Shown: positions 8,727 to 15,991 of the stretch, piece after piece
Numbering within the stretch: position 1 is the stretch's first letter
Layout: each line of letters starts with the position of its first letter
Assembly: GCA_026709535.1 (NCBI GenBank)
Contig: JAPOST010000028.1
Span: 1-34,715, forward strand
DNA from: Rhodospirillaceae bacterium
Lineage (GTDB): Bacteria; Pseudomonadota; Alphaproteobacteria; Bin65
Direction: 5' to 3'
Length of the DNA: 34,715 bases
Made by a program: the position numbers and the translations under genes
Notes under the pieces: generated by a model
What the model saw: only the letters and a program-made list of their open reading frames with translations
What the model was told of the DNA's origin: nothing
Database searches by the model: none

Positions 8727-9671
8727 GTGCATCCGGCGAAATCCGTTATCTTCTTCACGACCGCGTCCGGCGCCGGGTACGGCCTGATACTCTGGCTCGG
8801 CACGCTGTCAGCTTGGAGGCTGTTGCCCGCCGATCAAGGTTTCGGGTTGGCGGTCTTCGCCGTTGCGCTCGCCTTGATCGTCGTTGGCCTGCTGTCCTCG
8901 ACCCTTCACCTCGGCCATCCGGAACGAGCCTGGCGTGCCTTGAGTCAGTGGCGCTCCTCGTGGCTGAGCCGTGAGGGCGTTGCCGCCATTTTGGCCTTTG
9001 TTCCGATTGGGTTGTTCGGTATTTGGTGGGTGTTCCTGGCGCAAAATACGGGCGTCGCGCTCGTTTTCGGCATCGTGGCGGCACTTGCAGCCATGATCAC
9101 CGTCTATTGCACGGCCATGATTTATGCCTCGCTTAAGACGATTCCGGCCTGGTCGAACGGCTGGACCATCCTGAGTTACCTGGGTCTTTGCGCCATGACT
9201 GGCGCATTGCTGTTGCACCTTGCCGTCTCGCTTTGGGGTTGGCAGGTGCAGCAAAGCACCGGCATAGTTGCGCTGACGACAACTGCAGTCAGCCTTCTTG
9301 TCAAGCTGCGTTACTGGTCCACCATATCAAAGCCAAAGAAGGATAGTAACGCCGGTACGGCGACCGGCCTGGGCCAAATGGGGACGGTTCGTCTGCTGGA
9401 ATCACCGCATTCGTCAGACAATTATCTGATGAAGGAAATGGGGTTTCGGATTGCCCGCGAGCACGCACACAAGCTGCGCACGATTGCCATTGTCACCGGG
9501 TTCATGATCCCGGCCGCGGCCCTGGCCATTGGTCTGACGGTTGGCGCGACGCCGCTGATGGCGATCATTGCGGTCTTGGCAGCATGCCCTGGCGTCGTCA
9601 TCGAACGCTGGTTGTTCTTCGCCGAAGCAAGGCATGTAGTCATGCTGTATTACGGCGCGGAAGCTGTCTGA
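8727..9671 (+). CDS. soeC: Sulfite dehydrogenase membrane anchor, DmsC/NrfD-like
   Basis: 314 aa from GTG at 8727, chosen because GGAG at 8715-8718 is 8 nt upstream and the sequence becomes family-like from HPAKSVIFFTT. An open frame runs further upstream inside soeB but is not protein-like. The protein is very hydrophobic, with about eight predicted membrane helices, and includes SSTLHLGHPERAWRA, typical of DmsC-type anchors. It would hold SoeAB at the inner membrane and donate electrons to the quinone pool. The gap to soeB is 13 bp, so this is the third gene of one operon. No clear terminator follows. Confidence 0.8.
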   Translation: MHPAKSVIFFTTASGAGYGLILWLGTLSAWRLLPADQGFGLAVFAVALALIVVGLLSSTLHLGHPERAWRALSQWRSSWLSREGVAAILAFVPIGLFGIWWVFLAQNTGVALVFGIVAALAAMITVYCTAMIYASLKTIPAWSNGWTILSYLGLCAMTGALLLHLAVSLWGWQVQQSTGIVALTTTAVSLLVKLRYWSTISKPKKDSNAGTATGLGQMGTVRLLESPHSSDNYLMKEMGFRIAREHAHKLRTIAIVTGFMIPAAALAIGLTVGATPLMAIIAVLAACPGVVIERWLFFAEARHVVMLYYGAEAV

Positions 9672-10383
9672 TGCAGATCATGGCATGATTGGCGCCGCGG
9701 CATCCTGCAATATATCAAACATGATCAGGCAGCCGATGTGATCGTCGTATCCCGCGACAGCATCGTGCTCTGCAATGCCCTTGCTTGCGGTGGAGGGTGG
9801 GCCCGGAAATCTGCTGCCGGTGACCAAGTCCCTGTGTGCCGCAGGAAAACAGGCGAGTTGTCGCTCACGACGTCTCAGGCTCGGAGCATGCCAGCGCGAC
9901 CGGTCCGACATGACACCGGGTCCAAAGTCCTTGCACAGGCCCGATCGCCACAAGCACCGGTTTCGAGCGTCAACGGTTGAGTCAAGCCGACCTTGACCAG
10001 GCTCCGTTGCGGGTTCTTGCGCGTTGCAACGTCGAGCATGTCCGGCGCAGGTCGACCGAATCAACGATCACGGTTTCGAGTAGGCGAGACGGACGCCGCT
10101 CCCAGCCTCCGGGACCATCCATTTCTGTCGCCATCGGCAGAACCTCTGCAATCGGCTCGGCCGGTTGGCTCATGCTGCGACCGTCCAGCTCGTCATCATG
10201 TGAAGGCGCTCACTCGCAGCAGATTTTCGATCATCAATCATCCGCCGGATCTGATCCACATGAGGCTTCGAGCCCGAACGTGCCTTGATGACCACGGCCG
10301 AGTTTTCTGGCAGGCATGCAGCAGTCATGCAAGATGATTGGCTTCCGGTCGCCAGGAAGCACCACGACGGCGTGTTAGGCTGA
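9672..10383. other. 712-bp region without a confident gene, possibly a decayed locus
   Basis: Nothing here is recognisable. On the minus strand a 52-aa frame (10328 to 10170) and a 63-aa frame (10173 to 9982) overlap as ATGA and have moderately protein-like composition, with phrases such as ENSAVVIKARSG and LLETVIVDSVDLRR. A third frame (10064 to 9678) continues downstream of them. This could be a frameshifted remnant of one minus-strand gene, but I could not assign a family. It lies between the convergent ends of soeC and the dioxygenase gene. Confidence 0.3.
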
Positions 10384-11283
10384 TCAGGCAGCTTCAGTCG
10401 TCCTGTCTTCACCGGCTTGCGCCGCGAAGATCGATGTGTAGCCGCGAGACCAGTCCGGTGGAATCTGGCACGGCCTCGGATCGTGCGACGCCCATTTGAC
10501 AGCCTTGCCCCGAACGATCCTGTAGGCATTCTCTGTGGGATCTGGATGGGCAGTATAGGGTTTGGCGTCTGCCGACGTGAAACAGTTCAGCAGCAGCGGC
10601 CGCGGCGTGCGAGATTGGGACGGAGGTGAAAAATGCAGGGTCCGGGCATTATGGACCGTGATTGATCCCGCCGGTCCCGGCAAATACGCCACGCGGTTCA
10701 AATCCAGGCTCGCTGCATCGTCATCGGACAGCATCCCGGTCCAGTTGCCGTTGACATCGTACTGATCGAACAGCGGCTCGTTATGAGAACCCTTCAGCAC
10801 TGCCAAGGGGCCATTGTTCATGTCGGTATCGGCCAGGTAGCAGCCGATGGTTATGACATTGTAGTTGGTGTGCGGGAAGAACTGAATGTCCTGATGCCAT
10901 TTCACGATATCGCTCCCGTCGAACCATTTGAAGTTCAATTTTGAATGATGGAACACCACATTTGGCCCGACAAGATCCGCCGCCACATCCGCGATCAAGC
11001 CTGTTGAAAATTTCCAGTAGACCGCGCTGGCTGTATCCGGACTTTTCAGGCGTCGCAAGAGGGGGGACTCAGCGCTGTGCCCCGGTCCAATGTCGAATCG
11101 ATCATTCGAAGCTGAAACGGCGCGGCTTTCATCGACGTAATCGTTCGTGACCCGTTGCAACTCGGCCAGAACTTCCGTCGGAATCAAGCTTTCGACGCTG
11201 ACATAACCGTCTTCGAAATATTGCTCCCGTTTGTGTTGGGGCAAAACACGGGCTGGGTACTTCAAGATCTCTTCGGGGGTCAT
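10384..11283 (-). CDS. Phytanoyl-CoA dioxygenase (PhyH) family oxygenase
   Basis: 299 aa from ATG at 11283. A GTG directly before it (11286) is also in frame, but AAGGA lies 7 nt before the ATG. This is an Fe(II)/2-oxoglutarate-dependent double-stranded beta-helix oxygenase: the HxD metal motif is KWHQDIQF (H130, D132), the distal His is in TLHFSPP (about H217), and the 2-oxoglutarate-binding Arg is near R228 (SRTPRPLL). The family hydroxylates alkyl chains, acids or acyl-CoAs, consuming O2 and 2-oxoglutarate. It lies 116 bp downstream of the PanB-like gene on the same strand and probably shares its promoter and MarR control. The substrate is not determined; sequence alone does not separate acyl-CoA from free-acid or sulfonate substrates. 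Confidence 0.8.
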   Translation of the reverse strand: MTPEEILKYPARVLPQHKREQYFEDGYVSVESLIPTEVLAELQRVTNDYVDESRAVSASNDRFDIGPGHSAESPLLRRLKSPDTASAVYWKFSTGLIADVAADLVGPNVVFHHSKLNFKWFDGSDIVKWHQDIQFFPHTNYNVITIGCYLADTDMNNGPLAVLKGSHNEPLFDQYDVNGNWTGMLSDDDAASLDLNRVAYLPGPAGSITVHNARTLHFSPPSQSRTPRPLLLNCFTSADAKPYTAHPDPTENAYRIVRGKAVKWASHDPRPCQIPPDWSRGYTSIFAAQAGEDRTTEAA

Positions 11284-11399
11284 CACGCAATCCTTCTATA
11301 TTTTGAGTGCATCAATCGCAAAGGGCTGTCTTGTCGGCGCACGAAAAGGGAAACGCCATGCGATCGCGCGTGAAACGGCCTTTCTGAAGGATTTGAGCG

Positions 11400-12272
11400 T
11401 CATTCGGCATCTCGGCTTTCTTTCTCAAGCGCGTGCGCAAGTTTCACGGCTTCCTCAGGTTTCATCTTGTAGCTATGCTCCTCATCCGGGAATGTGCCGG
11501 CGCGCACCTCCTCTGCGAACTGGGCAAACGCTCGAGTCGCGATGTCGTTGATATTGCTGTAGCGCTTGGCGAACTTCGGTTTGAACGTGTCAAAGGCGCC
11601 GATCAGATCGTAGCCGTTCAGCAGGTGGCACGTGCCGGCGGCCCCGGCGCCGATGGAGAAAGTGAAGATTTGGACCGCATCGTCGACCGCCTTGCCTACC
11701 TCGTGGGGCATTGCCTCAATCTCCAGGCCGACGGCGCCGGCCTCTTCAATGGCGCGGGCGTTGTCAATGATCTTCAGAGCGTCTTCTGCTGTTCGGCCCT
11801 GTATCTTGAACCCGCCAAACCGGTGGACATAGTGGGGCAGAAGACCAACATGACTCATGACGGGAACACCCGCATCGGCCACTGCCTTGATGATGTCGAA
11901 CATCTCCCGTCCGCCCTGGAGCTTCACCGCTTCAGCGCCACTTTCTTTCATCATTCGCACAGCGTTGGTGACCGCCATGTCTGCCGTGGCGTAGGAGCCA
12001 TAGGGCATGGAAACCAGACAGAAGGTATTCGGCGCACCGCGGCGTACCGCCTTGGTGTGCTCGATCATTTGGTCGACCGTCATCGGCAGGGTGTTGTCAT
12101 GGCCATACAGGGTCATGCCCAAGCTATCGCCGACACCCACGATATCGATCCCGGCCCGTTCCGCCCAGGCTGCTGTCAGACATTCGCCGACAGCCACCAT
12201 GGAAAGCCTTACTCCTGCCGCTTTCTTGGCAGCCAGGTCTGGAATGGTCAGCTTCGGCCGATCTTCGGTCAC
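11400..12272 (-). CDS. Diverged ketopantoate hydroxymethyltransferase (PanB) paralogue
   Basis: 290 aa, full family length, starting with GTG at 12272 (weak GAAAG upstream). The PanB barrel is clear: VGDSLGMTLYGHDNTLPMTVDQM, TKAVRRGAPN, RFGGFKIQGR and a C-terminal PDEEHSYKM. Canonical PanB condenses 5,10-methylene-THF with 3-methyl-2-oxobutanoate. Key positions differ from E. coli PanB as I recall it. The metal ligand Asp84 (ADLP) is Ser88 here (VSMP), Glu114 (KIEGG) is Gln119 (KLQGG), and GHLGLTPQ has become SHVGLLPH. Asp49, Lys117 and Glu186 are kept. With the dioxygenase downstream and a MarR operator upstream, a catabolic aldolase/lyase or hydroxymethyltransferase role on another 2-oxo acid seems more likely than pantothenate synthesis. 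Confidence 0.75.
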   Translation of the reverse strand: MTEDRPKLTIPDLAAKKAAGVRLSMVAVGECLTAAWAERAGIDIVGVGDSLGMTLYGHDNTLPMTVDQMIEHTKAVRRGAPNTFCLVSMPYGSYATADMAVTNAVRMMKESGAEAVKLQGGREMFDIIKAVADAGVPVMSHVGLLPHYVHRFGGFKIQGRTAEDALKIIDNARAIEEAGAVGLEIEAMPHEVGKAVDDAVQIFTFSIGAGAAGTCHLLNGYDLIGAFDTFKPKFAKRYSNINDIATRAFAQFAEEVRAGTFPDEEHSYKMKPEEAVKLAHALEKESRDAE

Positions 12273-12283
12273 GAAGACGCTTT

Positions 12284-12311
12284 CAATTTAGTTCCACTTG
12301 GAACTAAATTG
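12284..12311. promoter_or_regulatory. 28-bp perfect palindrome, candidate MarR operator
   Basis: CAATTTAGTTCCA, a CT centre, then TGGAACTAAATTG: 13-bp arms, every base matched. It lies 12 bp upstream of the PanB-like GTG (minus) and 40 bp upstream of the first possible MarR ATG (plus). The site is placed to control both transcripts. TTAGTTCC..GGAACTAA resembles sites of MarR regulators of aromatic or organic acid catabolism. Confidence 0.75.
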
Positions 12312-12350
12312 GCGCGATGAAGTTTTGGTTGCAAGACATTTGTCAAAACG

Positions 12351-12887
12351 ATGAACGCGCATGGTCGAAAGCCACTCGTGGCGCCCGGCAGCGGTTCTGC
12401 TGACTCGCCGCCGACTCGGCCAAACAGCGTCATGGACCCGACCCACATATTTGATGTCGTCGAATTCCGCGACGCCTACCGCATCTCTTATCTCGCCAAT
12501 GCAGTCGTCTTGCCGGGCTATGAAGCAGTGAAACACCAGTTCGGCCTCAATCGAGGGGAGTATTTGCTGATCCTTTGCCTGGCGCACTATCCGATGCTGA
12601 CGGCGCAGGACGTGGCGCGCCTCAGCCGCCGACCGCGCAACACCATTTCCCGCGCCGTACACCGTCTGGTGGATGACGGCTACATCAAACGGGCTCCAGA
12701 TCCCGAAGATGGCCGTCAGGCGCGGCTGACTATCACGCCCGCCGGCCGTGCCCTGAACAACGAGATCGCAGTTGTGTTCAGGAAACGGCAGGAAAAGATC
12801 CTTTCAGCCCTGACGGGTCAGGAACGACAGATACTGGACGTATTATTGCAGAAGGTGGCGGTGCACACTGCGATCTCGGCCGATTGA
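12351..12887 (+). CDS. MarR-family winged-helix transcriptional regulator
   Basis: 178 aa from ATG 12351. An internal ATG at 12432 (MDPTHIFDV) would give 151 aa, nearer the usual MarR length, and neither start has a strong ribosome-binding site. The winged helix-turn-helix covers the stretch LTAQDVARLSRRPRNTISRAVHRL followed by the wing DPEDGRQARLTITPAG. The family consists of homodimers that repress divergent catabolic genes and release DNA on binding small carboxylates or their CoA esters. The perfect palindrome immediately upstream is the obvious autoregulatory operator and would also control the PanB-like/PhyH pair. The downstream racemase-fold gene follows after 18 bp on the same strand, so it is probably co-transcribed. 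Confidence 0.85.
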   Translation: MNAHGRKPLVAPGSGSADSPPTRPNSVMDPTHIFDVVEFRDAYRISYLANAVVLPGYEAVKHQFGLNRGEYLLILCLAHYPMLTAQDVARLSRRPRNTISRAVHRLVDDGYIKRAPDPEDGRQARLTITPAGRALNNEIAVVFRKRQEKILSALTGQERQILDVLLQKVAVHTAISAD

Positions 12888-12905
12888 CCGGGAAGGGGGA
12901 GCAGC

Positions 12906-13673
12906 ATGGTGGAGTACGCGACCGATGGCCTGATCGGTCTTCTGACCCCACAGGCGAACACGACCGTGGAACCGGAGATGACCATCCTGCTCCCGCCCCG
13001 GGTGGCCGCCATGAATGCCCGACTCGTCAGTGACGCCCATACATTGAGTGATCGTCTGAGGTCCTACATCTCGCAGATCGATGCCGTGCTGGATCGGTTC
13101 GCCAATGCGCCGCTGGACGCCTACGCCTTCGCGTGTACCGGCCCGTCCTATCTCATTGGCGCGGATCAGGAAAAAGGCCTCGTGAAGGCTATCGAAGAGA
13201 AGCGGGGCAGACCGTTGGTCACCGCAGCCCAGGCCGCCTGCGACGCACTGTCGGTGATCGGCGCCAACCGAATTGGTCTCGTCTCACCCTACCCGGCCTT
13301 CCTCACCGAGGCGAGTATCCTCTACTGGCAGTCGTGCGAATTTGAGGTTGCAATGGTCCACAGCACCGATCTTGTGGATGCTGCATTTCACCCGATCTAT
13401 GCGCAAGGAAACGGTGATGCAACGGCCGGCATCTCTGCGCTCAAATCCCAGGCATCCGTCGATGCCATCCTGCTTCTGGGCACCGGGATGCCGACTCTTG
13501 CCGCCATTGCAAGCCATGCTGAACGCAGCGACTTTCCTGTTCTTTCCTGCATGTCGGCGCTGGGGTGGCGCACGCTTCTGGCTATCGCTGATACCCAGCC
13601 GAATTCCTCCAATCTACGACCATTCCTAACAGCTGGCGCCTGGCGGTCTCGGTTGGCGGAACGGACCGGTTGA
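12906..13673 (+). CDS. Asp/Glu racemase superfamily protein, maleate isomerase/arylmalonate decarboxylase-like
   Basis: 255 aa, ATG at 12906 after AAGGGGGAG. The N-terminal LTPQANTTVEPEM is the signature of the maleate cis-trans isomerase/arylmalonate decarboxylase group. Two catalytic-type cysteines are present: C77 in FACTGPSYL and C215 in LSCMSALGW, with GTGMPTL between them. Arylmalonate decarboxylase keeps only the second cysteine, whereas isomerases and racemases use both. The pair therefore favours an isomerase or racemase acting on a small dicarboxylate, without cofactor, in the cytoplasm. It follows marR closely and precedes the FAH-family hydrolase, a common arrangement in ring or organic-acid catabolism. 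The substrate is unknown. Confidence 0.78.
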   Translation: MVEYATDGLIGLLTPQANTTVEPEMTILLPPRVAAMNARLVSDAHTLSDRLRSYISQIDAVLDRFANAPLDAYAFACTGPSYLIGADQEKGLVKAIEEKRGRPLVTAAQAACDALSVIGANRIGLVSPYPAFLTEASILYWQSCEFEVAMVHSTDLVDAAFHPIYAQGNGDATAGISALKSQASVDAILLLGTGMPTLAAIASHAERSDFPVLSCMSALGWRTLLAIADTQPNSSNLRPFLTAGAWRSRLAERTG

Positions 13674-14217
13674 TAAAGATCGGTTTTCTCAACTGATCCG
13701 CCTTCAGGTATCGGTATGCGAAGAATGCGTGAATGGCAGGATACAACTCGGCTAATCGATCTGCGCCTCAATGATTTCAACAGGCGGTTTGTCTGTATAT
13801 GTTCAATAATATCCGGGATGATCACCGCATGAATAGGTCGGCATCTGCCGCCCGCGGGTCGGTCGACGATATCGACCAGCACAACACGACAGATCATCAT
13901 CAGCGCCGGGTCCGAATGATGCTGGCGGCGTTCGGAAAACGGCTAATCTTCCGTCGATGAAAACGGCAAGGGTATCAGTGGTTCGCCGTATGATACCGGT
14001 CTTGAGGACGATCCGGGCCTGGATTGCCACTGCGGTGCCGAACCGCGGCCTTCCGGGCGCCGTTGCGGTCATGGGTATTCCGGCCGAAAGGGACTCAGAA
14101 CGCGCGGAAGTGTATCATGGCGCTGGCGTTCCTCTTGGCCAGCGGCCGAAGGTTTCAAAAAATTGGTGCAATTCGCTACGCTTGCGCCTGCAAGAACACC
14201 TGGAAAGGAATCCGACC
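13674..14217. other. 544-bp region without a recognised gene
   Basis: Short plus-strand frames are present (13716-13829, 38 codons with stop; and one from 13826 to 13960 that overlaps an ATG at 13957 as ATGA and is in frame with the hydrolase). None has a family signature. The minus-strand frame 13900 to 13397 has some protein-like text near VVLVDIVDRP but overlaps the upstream gene. It may be leader or decayed sequence. I see no terminator or operator here. Confidence 0.3.
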
Positions 14218-15075
14218 ATGCGTCTTTGCCGTTACAACAATGACCGGCTGGGTCTCGTCGATGGCGATCAAATCGCCGATGTGACCGCCGCATTGAATGT
14301 GCTTCCAGAGCAAATCTGGCCGCTGACGCCGGGTGATCCTCTGATCTTGCACCTGGATGCCGTTCGTGCCAACGTGTCCGAGATCGTCGTCGGCGCCGAC
14401 CGCATCGCTCTGGCGGACGCGTCGTTGCTCAGCCCCGTAGCCAATCCAACAAAGATCATCGGCGCGCCGGTCAATTATCAGCTTCACATTGACGAGGCGC
14501 TTGAGGACGGCGGCATCTCCTCCGGCAAAAAGATCCTGAAGATCGAGGAAGCCGGGCCGTTTCTGAAGGCATGTTCCGCGCTGGTAGGGCCATCGGAAGG
14601 GGTTGCCTTGCGCTTTCCGAACCGGCGCACTGACCACGAAGTCGAACTGGGTGTGGTGATCGGGAAGACCGCCGATCGGGTCCCAAGAGAAGACGCTCTT
14701 CAGTACATTGCTGGTTATGCCGTTGCGCTGGATATGACCGTGCGCGGCACTGAGGATCGCTCCGTCCGCAAGAGTATTGACAGTTATGCGGTTCTCGGTC
14801 CGTGGCTGGTGACTGCCGACGAGATTAATAATCCGAACAATCTGGACCTCGAGATATCGGTCAATGGCGAAATCAGGCAGAAATCCAATACCAGGCACCT
14901 GATCTACGATGTCGAGCATCTGATCGAGTTCTGCTCCAGCTTTTACACGCTTCACCCCGGCGATATCATCATGACCGGCACTCCGGAAGGCGTTGCACCT
15001 GTGCGCGACGGGGATGCCATGGCCTGCACGGTGGAGAAGGTGGGAACGATGACTGTGCCGGTAAGGCTGGCATAG
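14218..15075 (+). CDS. Fumarylacetoacetate hydrolase (FAH) family protein
   Basis: 285 aa from ATG 14218, chosen for GGAAAGGA just upstream and because family similarity starts at MRLCRYNND. The frame is open upstream to 13957 without domain character. The FAH fold is shown by TKIIGAPVNYQLHI, the metal-binding pair E141 and E143 in DHEVELGVVIG, D172 in ALDMTVRG, and the C-terminal TLHPGDIIMTGTPEGVAPV. The family cleaves or decarboxylates 2-oxo/4-oxo dicarboxylic acids (fumarylpyruvate, oxaloacetate, oxohepta-dienedioate) using Mg2+ or Mn2+. The usual YRDKSFDTFAPLGP segment reads VRKSIDSYAVLGP here. Context next to a maleate-isomerase-type protein supports a role late in a ring- or organic-acid degradation pathway. 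Confidence 0.82.
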   Translation: MRLCRYNNDRLGLVDGDQIADVTAALNVLPEQIWPLTPGDPLILHLDAVRANVSEIVVGADRIALADASLLSPVANPTKIIGAPVNYQLHIDEALEDGGISSGKKILKIEEAGPFLKACSALVGPSEGVALRFPNRRTDHEVELGVVIGKTADRVPREDALQYIAGYAVALDMTVRGTEDRSVRKSIDSYAVLGPWLVTADEINNPNNLDLEISVNGEIRQKSNTRHLIYDVEHLIEFCSSFYTLHPGDIIMTGTPEGVAPVRDGDAMACTVEKVGTMTVPVRLA

Positions 15076-15402
15076 TGCCCCGCGACCGCAGCCGCGATGA
15101 CAAGGTCAACTGATAGCGCTGACACCGCACCAGGCAAAACAGGGTCGCTGTCGACGACACCCCTGAAAGGAATGACGGGCAGACGGAGAGGCAGATCAGG
15201 CATGATGTGATGCCGACGGCCGAAACCGCCATACCAGCTCGCCTGTTCTCCAGACGCCCCCGGGTCTTGACATCAAAATAGCCCATCACCATGTGCAGGA
15301 TGTTCCAGATGCCGAGATGAGGATCCGGAACTTGTTCAACTTGGCCGCCGACCATGGTGGTAGCGGCTTTTGCCCGGAGAACGTGACCTGTTTTTTAGGC
15401 TG
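15076..15402. other. Intergenic region upstream of hsp20
   Basis: No supported gene. A minus-strand frame (15355 to 14969) overlaps the hydrolase end and is low-complexity after its first 50 codons. The hsp20 promoter and most of its leader should lie in the last 100 bp. Confidence 0.4.
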
Positions 15403-15428
15403 ACACATTGCTTCAAGGAGGATGTGCA
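15403..15428 (+). promoter_or_regulatory. Possible ROSE-like RNA thermometer hairpin covering the hsp20 ribosome-binding site
   Basis: The segment CACATTGCTTCAAGGAGG followed by ATGTG can fold so that CACAT (15404-15408) pairs with ATGTG (15422-15426). TTGCTT then lies opposite AAGGAGG (Shine-Dalgarno at 15415-15421), leaving a G-G opposition. A UYGCU stretch facing the SD is the hallmark of ROSE thermometers upstream of alphaproteobacterial hsp20 genes. Judged by eye only. Confidence 0.45.
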
Positions 15429-15890
15429 ATGACTGGTCTTGATCTGACACCGTTGTTCCGTTCCACCGTTGGATATGATCGTGTTTCGCGCCTGCTGGAA
15501 TCGGCGCTTAGCGACAACGGCAACGCAACAACCCCCTACCCTCCCTACAATATCGAGAAGCTGTCAGACGATGCCTATCGCATTGTCATGGCGGTGGCTG
15601 GCTTCAGCGAAGAAGACATTGTCATCACGGTGAAGGAAAGCATGCTGATCGTCGAAGGCCGGATCACCGAGAAGGCTGACGAGGTGCGGTATCTCCACCG
15701 AGGGATCGCGGGCCGCGCATTCGAGCGCCGGTTCGACCTGGCCGATCACATCAAGGTGGATGGCGCCACATTGGAAAATGGCCTGTTGGTCGTTGATCTG
15801 CGTCGGGAAATCCCGGAAGCGCTCAAGCCGCGGAAGATCGACATCAAAACCAGCAGCCGTCCTAAGGCCCTCACCAAGAAAGCTGCGTAG
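15429..15890 (+). CDS. Small heat-shock protein Hsp20 (IbpA type)
   Basis: 153 aa from ATG 15429 with AAGGAGG 7 nt upstream; an in-frame TTG at 15408 is earlier but lies in the proposed leader hairpin. The alpha-crystallin domain spans about residues 35-140: PPYNIEKLSDDAYRIVMAVAGF, then VEGRITEKADEVRYLHRGIAGRAFERRFDLA and the closing ATLENGLLVVDLRREIPE. Residues before it (LDLTPLFRSTVGYDR) match the N-terminus of class A alphaproteobacterial Hsp20. The C-terminal IxI-type contact is PRKIDI. The protein is an ATP-independent holdase that binds unfolding proteins and hands them to DnaK/ClpB. A single-gene unit: strong terminator downstream, candidate thermometer upstream. Confidence 0.92.
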   Translation: MTGLDLTPLFRSTVGYDRVSRLLESALSDNGNATTPYPPYNIEKLSDDAYRIVMAVAGFSEEDIVITVKESMLIVEGRITEKADEVRYLHRGIAGRAFERRFDLADHIKVDGATLENGLLVVDLRREIPEALKPRKIDIKTSSRPKALTKKAA

Positions 15891-15916
15891 CGCCGCTTCG
15901 CCTCACTGGACGAACG

Positions 15917-15956
15917 AAAAGGTGGCCGCCCGAACCCTTGGGTGGCCGCCTTTTTT
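15917..15956. terminator. Strong intrinsic terminator, usable from both strands
   Basis: A 15-bp stem (15917-15931 with 15940-15954, two G-U pairs) closes an 8-nt loop and is followed by a T run. The upstream A run gives a U tract on the other strand. It separates hsp20 from the convergent membrane protein gene ending at 15992. The two arms both read GGTGGCCGCC, so they look like a direct repeat but pair via wobble. Confidence 0.85.
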
Positions 15957-15991
15957 GTGCCGACGTCTTGCAGGGGCGGGCGGGCAGGATA

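Noticed and set aside
15921-15950. Direct repeat GGTGGCCGCC as a possible regulator site
   Set aside because: The two copies pair through G-U wobbles as the stem of a terminator followed by a T run, which explains them fully.
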